DNA of 14,490 nt, from assembly GCA_000437235.1 (NCBI GenBank), contig FR897046.1, forward strand, positions 1-14,490. The letters run 5' to 3'. Shown here in pieces: positions 7,310 through 13,308 of this stretch (positions are counted from its first letter, which is position 1; each line of letters opens with the position of its first letter). The notes under the pieces are model-generated. The model was not told the DNA's origin. It made no database searches and saw only the letters and a program-made list of their open reading frames with translations. The position numbers were made by a program, and so were the translations under genes. The stretch is from Coprobacillus sp. CAG:826. Its GTDB lineage: Bacteria; Bacillota_I; Bacilli_A; RFN20; CAG-826.

Positions 7310-7654
7310 TTACCTTGTTTTTTTCGGCGTGAATAAATAGATGTTTTGATCGAGTTTAATTCTTTCTCCATCTAAAGCATAAATCACACCACTTAAAAAG
7401 TCGATGACACGATATTTATCTTTCGTGATTAGATTTCCAACATTCACAATTACAGCTTGATCTAATAAAAGATAATGTGCGACATCTTGCGCTTCCATAT
7501 AGGTCATCAAAGTAAATACACGTGGGGTTTTTCTTTTTTTCTTCGAACTGGTATCCTCTTCTAGAGCGACTTTCTTTTTAGAAGTTGTGATTTCTTCTTG
7601 ATCGTCACTTGAAGGAATTAACCATTTTTTAATGGCTTCTTTCACGGATTTCAT
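7310..7654 (-). CDS. sepF: Cell division protein SepF
   Basis: FtsZ-binding protein that bundles or shapes FtsZ polymers and tethers them to the membrane. The first residues (MKSVKEAIKKWLI) form a likely amphipathic membrane-binding helix. They are followed by a charged linker rich in K, E and S and then the SepF core, including RVIDFLSGVIYALDGE and the terminal NIYLFTPKK. At 114 aa it is on the short side for the family. ATG 7654 is chosen over an in-frame GTG at 7663 because AGGTGA (7665-7660) ends 5 nt before the ATG and overlaps the GTG. It follows sigG by 17 bp with no visible promoter, an unusual place for a vegetative division gene. Confidence 0.9.
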   Translation of the reverse strand: MKSVKEAIKKWLIPSSDDQEEITTSKKKVALEEDTSSKKKRKTPRVFTLMTYMEAQDVAHYLLLDQAVIVNVGNLITKDKYRVIDFLSGVIYALDGERIKLDQNIYLFTPKKTR

Positions 7655-7671
7655 CTTTTTCACCTACTTGA

Positions 7672-8445
7672 CTAAAAGAAATTTTTTAAAGTTTTTAAGG
7701 CATTTTTTTCTAATCGTGATACTTGCGCTTGTGAAATATTGAATTCGTTAGCAATTTCTAATTGCGTTTCTCCTTCAAAATAGCGTTTACGAATAATCAT
7801 TGATTCCACTTCATCTAATGATTTTAAACCTTCTTCTAAGGATAATGAGTTGAGGAGCGTAGATGTCATATCGTCAGGTGACGCTAAAACATCCATTAGC
7901 TCCATCGACTCATCAAAGTCATTGTATAAAGGTTCGCTTAAAGATACGACACCGGCAATTGCGTCAAAGCACTCCACTATTTCAAAATAACTAACGCCTA
8001 AGGCGTCTGCGATCTCTTGATAGGATGGTTCTCGTTGATGAACAGCAATAAAATCTTCTTTGGCTTTGAGTGCTTTATAGGCGCGGTCTTTAATTTGTCT
8101 TGATACACGTAAAAACGAACTATCTCTTAGATAACGACGCATTTCCCCAAGAATCATGGGTACCGCATAAGTTGAGAATTTGACGTCGTGTTCTAAAGAA
8201 AAGTTCTCAACTGCTTTCATTAAACCGACAACACCGATTTGAAATAAATCATCTAAATTATCCACTCGCTTACTGAATTGATTCACAATGCTTAAAACCA
8301 GTTTTAAATTTCCCATGATAATTTCATCTCGTACTGCTAAATTTCCCTTTTGATACTCTTCGATTTTCTTTCTTGTTTCATCCGAAGAAAGAACATGAAG
8401 AGATGCCGTGTCCACACCCGTAATTTCTACCTTGTGTTTCGCCAA
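7672..8445 (-). CDS. sigG: RNA polymerase sporulation-specific sigma factor SigG
   Basis: Late forespore sigma factor. The N-terminal KVEITGVDTASLHVL closely matches the SigG-specific segment (VEICGVDTSKLPVL in Bacillus), and this separates it from SigF and SigB. Sigma-70 region 2 covers about 45-110 (NLKLVLSIV, DDLFQIGVVGLMKAVENF, VKFSTYAVPMILGEMRRYLRD). Region 3 covers about 115-175. Region 4, with a helix-turn-helix (TQLEIANEFNISQAQVSRLEK), covers 225-248. The 257-aa length is normal. The start is TTG, since no ATG or GTG fits, with AAAGGAG (8461-8455) 9 nt upstream. It lies 36 bp after sigE. The non-ATG start and a hairpin over the ribosome-binding site suggest damped translation, as described for B. 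subtilis sigG. Confidence 0.96.
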   Translation of the reverse strand: MAKHKVEITGVDTASLHVLSSDETRKKIEEYQKGNLAVRDEIIMGNLKLVLSIVNQFSKRVDNLDDLFQIGVVGLMKAVENFSLEHDVKFSTYAVPMILGEMRRYLRDSSFLRVSRQIKDRAYKALKAKEDFIAVHQREPSYQEIADALGVSYFEIVECFDAIAGVVSLSEPLYNDFDESMELMDVLASPDDMTSTLLNSLSLEEGLKSLDEVESMIIRKRYFEGETQLEIANEFNISQAQVSRLEKNALKTLKNFF

Positions 8446-8464
8446 TGCAAAGATCTCCTTTGCA
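8446..8464 (-). promoter_or_regulatory. Hairpin covering the sigG ribosome-binding site
   Basis: Minus-strand TGCAAAG (8464-8458) pairs perfectly with CTTTGCA (8452-8446) around the loop GAGAT. The Shine-Dalgarno AAAGGAG (8461-8455) is half in the stem and half in the loop, and the stem ends immediately before the TTG start (8445). Full-length transcripts reading through from sigE should carry the closed form. Confidence 0.6.
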
Positions 8465-8466
8465 TA

Positions 8467-8495
8467 TAGTTTGGCTAAAAATTATTTATGTAAAC
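8467..8495 (-). promoter_or_regulatory. Candidate sigma-F/sigma-G promoter of sigG
   Basis: Minus-strand GTTTA (8495-8491) and CAAACTA (8473-8467) are 17 bp apart. Against the B. subtilis sigma-G consensus as I know it (GHATR, 17-18 bp, CATWMTA) each half has one mismatch, and GTTTA also fits a sigma-F -35. The -35 half lies in the last codons of sigE. Transcription would start near 8460, inside the left arm of the hairpin, so such transcripts could not form it. Short degenerate motifs in AT-rich DNA arise by chance, so this is tentative. Confidence 0.35.
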
Positions 8496-9171
8496 CGACT
8501 TTGAGTTTTTTTAGTATTTTCTTTTCTAATCTAGAGATATAGGACTGCGAAATACCTAAATAAGCCGCTACTTCTTTTTGTGTCATTTCTTCTTTACCAT
8601 TTAAACCAAAACGCATGCTTAAGATTTCTTGTTCTCTCGGTTTAAGTTTTGCGATTTCATCCAAAAGATTTTCTTTTTCATCGTCTTGATTCATTTCTTC
8701 AATAACTTCATGAGAATCTAGGCTCAAGATATCGGACAATAATAACTCATTCCCATCGTAATCACGGTTTAGGGGCTCATCGAGACTAACTTCATTCTTT
8801 TGTTTCGATTTTTTTCGTAAATACATGAGAATTTCGTTTTCTATACATCTTGAAGCATAGGTGGCTAATTTAATATTTTTATCACACTTAAAAGTGGTAA
8901 TGGCTTTAATTAAGCCGAGCGTTCCAATACTAATTAAATCTTCTAAATTGTACAAATTATTTTCGTAGCGTTTGGCTACATAAACCACTAAACGAAGATT
9001 GTGTTCAATGAGCGTATTGCGCGCTTTTAAAGAACCTTTGCGGTATTCTTCAATGGCTTCTTGCTCTTCTTCTTTCGATAGTGGGGCCGGTAGTATTTCT
9101 TTACCATTAATATAAAGAACACTACCTTTAGAGAAGAAAAACTTTTTAATTCTTTCTAAGAGTTTTATCAT
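8482..9171 (-). CDS. sigE: RNA polymerase sporulation sigma factor SigE (pro-sigma E)
   Basis: Early mother-cell sigma factor made as an inactive precursor. The amphipathic pro-peptide (MIKLLERIKKFFFSKG) precedes SVLYING, which aligns with the Bacillus processing site region EVYYIGG. By that alignment about 19 residues would be removed against 27 in B. subtilis. Region 2 (NLRLVVYVAKRYE, EDLISIGTLGLIKAITTF, KLATYASRCIENEILMYLRKK) and region 4 with its helix-turn-helix (MTQKEVAAYLGISQSYISRLEKK) are intact, as is SLDEPLNRDYDGNELLLSDIL. Length is 229 aa. The ATG follows the spoIIGA stop by 3 nt (TAG ATT ATG), in the same frame, with no Shine-Dalgarno nearby, so coupled re-initiation is likely. 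SpoIIGA, directly upstream, is its protease. Confidence 0.97.
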   Translation of the reverse strand: MIKLLERIKKFFFSKGSVLYINGKEILPAPLSKEEEQEAIEEYRKGSLKARNTLIEHNLRLVVYVAKRYENNLYNLEDLISIGTLGLIKAITTFKCDKNIKLATYASRCIENEILMYLRKKSKQKNEVSLDEPLNRDYDGNELLLSDILSLDSHEVIEEMNQDDEKENLLDEIAKLKPREQEILSMRFGLNGKEEMTQKEVAAYLGISQSYISRLEKKILKKLKVGLHK

Positions 9172-9174
9172 AAT

Positions 9175-9924
9175 CTAATTTAAATAGGCGTTGAGTAAAC
9201 ATTCACACCCATTAAAATCCTCCTTGCGATCGACAAGTGCAACGTAAACAAACGTCTTTTCGTCTTTTTCTTTTAACGATAATAAAGCTTCCTCTAGCGT
9301 AATTTTCCCTTCTTCTTGCATCGCTTCATACGTCATGGTTTCTTTCGTATTTTTGATTGGAAATGGCCAGTTTTTCTTTAGGCAAAAGATGACCGGTACA
9401 CCTTTATACTTTAACGTATTTCCCGTATCAAAATAGCAACGGAACTTAGCTCTTTTTCCTTCTACCATTAAAATTGCATCCATTTTATAGTTTTTCAAAT
9501 GATAGATAGCGTCTACCGCTTTTATCACAAAGAATTGGATGACTAAAAATAATGGAATTACGAGTATACTTAACATCCCTCGCGGCGCATGAAGAGTAAA
9601 AACAAAATGATAAAGGCTAGCGTCTTCGGTGATGAGACTCATTAATATGGCTAAACCATAATAACAAAAGTAATAGCATAATAAGGGACTTAGAAAGTGT
9701 TTCTTAAAAAACAGAACAAAAATTAATACGTGAACTAAAAGAATAATAATAGCCGCAATCCACCAGCGGAAATAAATGCAAAATATGATAGGACATGTTA
9801 ATGTAACGAGCTTGAAACCACCCCTTTTTTTGAATCGATTTGTCGACACTCTGTTTACAAAGAATACACTCACCAGACATAAAAGAATGTGAGCTACCAC
9901 CATTAAGTCCAAGTAGACATTCAT
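9175..9924 (-). CDS. spoIIGA: Sporulation sigma-E factor-processing peptidase SpoIIGA
   Basis: Membrane-embedded aspartic protease that matures pro-sigma E at the sporulation septum. The N-terminal half (1-140) has about five hydrophobic segments, beginning with the family-typical VYLDLMVV. The C-terminal domain carries the catalytic motif YFDTGNTL with D166 (equivalent to D183 of B. subtilis). The protein ends VYVALVDRKEDFNGCECLLNAYLN, resembling the usual C-terminus. At 249 aa it is about 60 residues shorter than the 309-aa B. subtilis protein; most of the shortening falls between the DTG motif and the end. The start follows AGGTGA (9936-9931) by 6 nt. First gene after the ftsZ terminator, directly before its substrate sigE. 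Confidence 0.9.
   Translation of the reverse strand: MNVYLDLMVVAHILLCLVSVFFVNRVSTNRFKKRGGFKLVTLTCPIIFCIYFRWWIAAIIILLVHVLIFVLFFKKHFLSPLLCYYFCYYGLAILMSLITEDASLYHFVFTLHAPRGMLSILVIPLFLVIQFFVIKAVDAIYHLKNYKMDAILMVEGKRAKFRCYFDTGNTLKYKGVPVIFCLKKNWPFPIKNTKETMTYEAMQEEGKITLEEALLSLKEKDEKTFVYVALVDRKEDFNGCECLLNAYLN
9180..9225 (-). other. Shine-Dalgarno and 10-codon minicistron inside the spoIIGA end
   Basis: Minus-strand AAGGAGGA (9225-9218) is the strongest Shine-Dalgarno sequence in the sporulation unit and sits inside spoIIGA codons. Five nt later an out-of-frame ATG (9212) opens MGVNVYSTPI, ending at TAA (9182-9180), 8 nt before the sigE ATG. The AAG GAG codons are a departure from the AAA GAA preferred around it. 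It may load ribosomes for sigE; whether the peptide is made is unknown. Confidence 0.3.
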
Positions 9925-9942
9925 GCTGCATCACCTAGATGT

Positions 9943-9976
9943 ATCTTAATAAAAGATAAGGAAATAAAACGTCGAA
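9943..9976 (-). promoter_or_regulatory. Candidate spoIIG promoter with Spo0A-box-like site
   Basis: Because a terminator ends at 9975, spoIIGA needs its own promoter in the 50 bp before its start. Plus-strand CGTCGAA (9970-9976) matches six of seven bases of the Spo0A box core TGTCGAA. A -10-like TAAGAT (9948-9943, minus) lies 22 bp from the overlapping TTCGAC; the B. subtilis spoIIG promoter is known for an unusually long spacer of that size and Spo0A sites around its -35. Individually the matches are weak. Confidence 0.3.
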
Positions 9977-10000
9977 AAAAAGTGGCAAGCGCCACTTTTT
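9975..10000 (-). terminator. Terminator of the murG-ftsZ operon
   Basis: On the minus strand AAAAAGTGGC pairs with GCCACTTTTT around a 4-nt loop (stem arms 10000-9991 and 9986-9977), followed by seven T (9981-9975). It is a textbook intrinsic terminator 24 bp after the ftsZ stop. The plus-strand copy also ends in T, so it may work in both directions. It separates vegetative division genes from the sporulation unit. Confidence 0.9.
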
Positions 10001-10023
10001 CATTTTTCGATTCAATTGTTATT

Positions 10024-11118
10024 TTAGAAACGATCGCCTTTTAAGAAGTTTGGAAGAATGGATTCATCTTCTTCACTTTCTTCGTCTTCTTTTTCTTCTA
10101 CTTTTTCTTCAACGATGACTTTTGGTGCAATAGGTTGCATGGTTGGTACGGCGGTAAAGTCATATTCTTCCGCAAAGTCAGTAGCGATAACACTGACAAG
10201 CATTTGATCGGCTAATTCAGGGTTAATAGAAACGCCGAATTTCATATCTAAATTACCACCGGCAGCTTCCATAATGTTATTGGCGGCTTCTTGCGCCTCA
10301 TATAAGGAAACGTTGGTACCACATGTTACTGAAATAATTGCACTTCTTGCCCCTTGAATAGAAACTTCAAGTAATGGAGAAGCAATGGCCGAGGTAGCGG
10401 CTTCTTGGGCTTTATTCGGTCCACTTCCCATACCGAAACCAATTAAGGCAATACCGGCATTACGTAAGGTATTATTGACATCCGCAAAGTCGAGATTAAT
10501 TACCGCTGGCATTAAAATTAAGTCGGTTACTGTTTTTACCGATTGCGCTAAAACTTTATCGGATTCGGAGAATGCTTCGGAAACTGGACATTGTCCGTTC
10601 ATCATTAATAATTTATCATTAGAAACAACGATAATTGCATCCACATTTTCTTTTAATTTGCTTAAGCCTTCTACGGATTGAGAAATTCTCTTCTTTCCTT
10701 CAAAGCCAAATGGACGTGTCACAATAGCGACGGTTAAAGCGCCTTCTTCGCGAGCAATACGAGCGATAACTGGAGAAGCACCCGTACCGGTTCCTCCACC
10801 CATACCTGCAGCAATAAAGACCATGTCCGCACCGCGAACGATATCACGAATTTCATTTTCACTTTGTAAAGCAGCAGATTCACCAACAGCAGGATCTCCA
10901 CCTGCTCCTAAGCCTTTATAAGAATCGTTTCCTAAGACTAAACGATTGCGAGCTTTTGATGTACTTAAAGCTTGTTTATCCGTATTAGCTACATAGAATT
11001 CAATGGCCGAAATATTTTCATCAATCATGCGGTTTACGGCATTATTACCAGCGCCACCGACACCGATAACAATAATTCTAGCAACCGGTTCAAAATTATC
11101 TAATTCAGTTCCATCCAT
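10024..11118 (-). CDS. ftsZ: Cell division protein FtsZ
   Basis: Tubulin-like GTPase that polymerises into the cytokinetic ring. GTP-binding motifs are intact: GVGGAGNNAVNRMI (19-32) and the tubulin signature GGGTGTG (107-113). The T7 synergy loop NLDFAD (208-213) supplies the acidic residue for GTP hydrolysis. The core ends near 320. A short, strongly acidic linker (EEKVEEKEDEESEEDES) leads to the C-terminal partner-binding peptide ILPNFLKGDRF, a variant of the usual DIPxFLR form. Length of 364 aa is normal. The start ATG follows AGGAGG, which overlaps the ftsA stop codon; the genes are 12 nt apart, as in most Gram-positives. It is the last gene before a strong terminator. Confidence 0.99.
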   Translation of the reverse strand: MDGTELDNFEPVARIIVIGVGGAGNNAVNRMIDENISAIEFYVANTDKQALSTSKARNRLVLGNDSYKGLGAGGDPAVGESAALQSENEIRDIVRGADMVFIAAGMGGGTGTGASPVIARIAREEGALTVAIVTRPFGFEGKKRISQSVEGLSKLKENVDAIIVVSNDKLLMMNGQCPVSEAFSESDKVLAQSVKTVTDLILMPAVINLDFADVNNTLRNAGIALIGFGMGSGPNKAQEAATSAIASPLLEVSIQGARSAIISVTCGTNVSLYEAQEAANNIMEAAGGNLDMKFGVSINPELADQMLVSVIATDFAEEYDFTAVPTMQPIAPKVIVEEKVEEKEDEESEEDESILPNFLKGDRF

Positions 11119-11130
11119 CGTTATTTCCTC

Positions 11131-12372
11131 CTATAATTCGTCATCTAGCATATCCACTTTTGTGGTTTTAATTTTTCTTGTTTTTTCACCTGTAGGTGTA
11201 GTTTCTTCTTCCATGTCTTCTAATGGTTTTTCTGAACCTACAATCAAAATAGCACCTAAACAATTGGTAAAGGTTGGATTTCTCGCTCCTAAAGAAGTCG
11301 GAACAACCATGTGCAAATCTTTACATTCAAGTTGCTCTTTTAGCATGGAACTTAAACCATGGAATTGGGTTCCGCCACCCACTAAAATAATGGGAAGACG
11401 AGGAATTGCTCCACCAAATTGGGTTGCTAATTCATGAATGGAATAACTGAGTTCATTTGCGTATTCATGAATCGCATTACCTACGGCTTCACGCCAATCA
11501 GCATAATTGACGTTTCGTTTTTCTTTTTTATCCTTATTCACAACTGTAAATAGTGGAGCTTTAAAAGCATATTCTTGTTCGTCAAAGCCAAAGAGTTCTT
11601 TGAGTTGTTGCGCATTTTTAAATTCAATTTCAAATTGCGAAACCAGTTTTTCCGTAATGGAGTCAAGTCCGCGATATTCAAAAGTCGAAGCAATGACTTG
11701 TTTACTTCCAATTAAAGAAATTGTTGTCATTCTTGCGCCAATATCGATTAAAAGAAAATCATTGGGAATGGTTTTACTTTGTTTAGCAATGGCTAATGCA
11801 CAATAAGGCGCTACTAGCATTTTGGCATATTGAATATTAGCTTGTCGATAAGCCTTTTTATGCGATTGGACTAAATGAATTGGTAAAACGTGTAATTTTG
11901 CTTTAATCGTTACACTATTGGAAGTTTCTCCAATCGGTGGATTCATATGGGTTTGCCCTTGGTCTAAGATAAAAGCATCGGGCAAAATATCGATAATCAT
12001 GGAGCCATCGGTTGTTTTTGCTTTAGAAACTTGTGAAATTACGTTTTCAATGTCTAATTTAGCAATTTTTCCTACTGGAGAAACAACACTAGTGGTTTGA
12101 GAATGTTCAAAAACTTCAAAGCCAAGAGGAGGGACGATAACGACGTATTTTGAGACGGAATCGTTTAAAGAACTTTCTCCTTCTTTAATGGCTTGTGATA
12201 TGGCTTTATTGACCAAAGCTGAATCACGTATTTCACCATCAATAACGGCTTTTTCATCTAAAGGGGCCATGGCCTTTTTTAATACGACGACTTCCCCATC
12301 TAATACATAACCGACAACATACTTAACTGCGCGTGAAGATATTTCAATCGCACCTATGATATTTGGTTTCAT
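11131..12372 (-). CDS. ftsA: Cell division protein FtsA (divergent)
   Basis: Actin-like ATPase that recruits FtsZ and later division proteins. The actin-fold motifs are recognisable: phosphate-1 GAIEISSRAVK (7-17), phosphate-2 LLIDIGARMTTISLIG (207-222) and adenosine motif IILVGGGTQFHGL (328-340), followed by RNPTFTNCLGAILI. Phosphate-1 has Glu (E10) where the family has Asp, and the usual glycine after it is Ser. The last 33 residues are highly charged (EEETTPTGEKTRKIKTTK) and end DMLDDEL; there is no visible C-terminal amphipathic membrane-targeting helix. Identity as FtsA rests on fold motifs plus position between divIB and ftsZ. ATG 12372 has AAAGGGG upstream. Confidence 0.93.
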   Translation of the reverse strand: MKPNIIGAIEISSRAVKYVVGYVLDGEVVVLKKAMAPLDEKAVIDGEIRDSALVNKAISQAIKEGESSLNDSVSKYVVIVPPLGFEVFEHSQTTSVVSPVGKIAKLDIENVISQVSKAKTTDGSMIIDILPDAFILDQGQTHMNPPIGETSNSVTIKAKLHVLPIHLVQSHKKAYRQANIQYAKMLVAPYCALAIAKQSKTIPNDFLLIDIGARMTTISLIGSKQVIASTFEYRGLDSITEKLVSQFEIEFKNAQQLKELFGFDEQEYAFKAPLFTVVNKDKKEKRNVNYADWREAVGNAIHEYANELSYSIHELATQFGGAIPRLPIILVGGGTQFHGLSSMLKEQLECKDLHMVVPTSLGARNPTFTNCLGAILIVGSEKPLEDMEEETTPTGEKTRKIKTTKVDMLDDEL

Positions 12373-12387
12373 CTTAAGACCCCTTTC

Positions 12388-13308
12388 TTATCGAGTCGAT
12401 AATAAGCACTTATTTTCCTTACCATCATAAGTACAAACAGTGCTCGTATACATTAACTCATTTATTGTATCATGATTATAATAAATAACGTTAGTTTTTT
12501 TGTCGCTATCAACATTATTTTTTATATTCCATTTAATATTTGCAATAATCTTTTCCCATCGAGATTCTTCTAAAAAGTAGGAGAACGTTTCATCACGAAG
12601 TAAAATCCGGTGATAAATTTGATTTTCTCCTAGAAAATAAAAGCCGAAGAATAAGTGTTGTTTATTCTTTGAATAAACGATTTCAAAATAATCAGCTTCT
12701 TTTAAAACGTGGGGTTGAATTTCTTTTAAATGACGGAATAGTTCTTTTCTTCTTTCCACATCTTCAACTTCTTTACTTCCCATTTGAGTTTTAAAAGATA
12801 AATCAGAAATTGCAACAGGAACGTCATTTTCTTTAAAATCATAGGTTGAATTTGGATGTTCTTTTTTAAATTCATCCAAAAAAGTATCATTCGAAAGATA
12901 ATACTTCATTTCACCATTCTCTTCTTTTTTTAAAACCGCAGCGATTTCGTCCACTTCCATCTCTAGTCCAAAAAGTTTCCAAGTAACTGAACAATCATTA
13001 ATGTATTCTTTCTTTTTGATTTCGTTTTCTAATTTCTTGGCGTCAATAAAAAGCAAAGGAGTCCCTTTTTTATAATTTGCATAGGAAAGGACTTCATCTA
13101 TAGTTAGAAGATGATTTCCTTGAATCGTGGTATTTCTCGCTGAAAAAACAGGTAAGAAAGGGGCAATGCAAAGAGAAACAAGGATTAAAGAAAAAACGAC
13201 AAGACGAAAAATAAAGGATTGTTTCTCCGATTGTTTTTTTTCTTGTCTCTTTTTTTCAAAAGCCGCAATTCTTTCTTCACTAACGCTTGTGAGTAGTTCC
13301 TCTTCCAT
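12388..13308 (-). CDS. divIB: Cell division protein FtsQ/DivIB
   Basis: Bitopic membrane protein of the divisome, working with DivIC and FtsL to regulate septal wall synthesis. A charged cytoplasmic tail (1-32, rich in K, E and Q) precedes one transmembrane segment (about 33-55). The FtsQ-type POTRA domain (about 56-125) carries TTIQGNHLLTIDEVLSYANYKKGTPLLFID, and a beta-domain follows to about 290. At 306 aa it is longer than B. subtilis DivIB. The first 29 nt overlap the murB end, and ftsA begins 15 bp downstream. An AAAGGA lies about 12 nt before the ATG, a weak site that may depend on translation of murB. Confidence 0.92.
   Translation of the reverse strand: MEEELLTSVSEERIAAFEKKRQEKKQSEKQSFIFRLVVFSLILVSLCIAPFLPVFSARNTTIQGNHLLTIDEVLSYANYKKGTPLLFIDAKKLENEIKKKEYINDCSVTWKLFGLEMEVDEIAAVLKKEENGEMKYYLSNDTFLDEFKKEHPNSTYDFKENDVPVAISDLSFKTQMGSKEVEDVERRKELFRHLKEIQPHVLKEADYFEIVYSKNKQHLFFGFYFLGENQIYHRILLRDETFSYFLEESRWEKIIANIKWNIKNNVDSDKKTNVIYYNHDTINELMYTSTVCTYDGKENKCLLSTR

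Noticed and set aside
9169..9177. TAG between spoIIGA and sigE as a recoded codon giving a fused protein
   Set aside because: TAG also ends rnhC, ileS, sigG and ftsA here, and both products are complete on their own; read-through is only a minor possibility.
9704..9934. Leftward 76-codon frame overlapping the spoIIGA start
   Set aside because: It uses the spoIIGA ribosome-binding region as coding sequence and is out of frame with the clear SpoIIGA protein.
11003..11437. A 144-codon rightward open frame across the ftsA-ftsZ junction, and other rightward frames in ftsZ, ftsA and divIB
   Set aside because: Composition is low-complexity Ser/Pro/Ile, as expected from the reverse complement of Gly/Ala/Glu-rich coding; no start signals.
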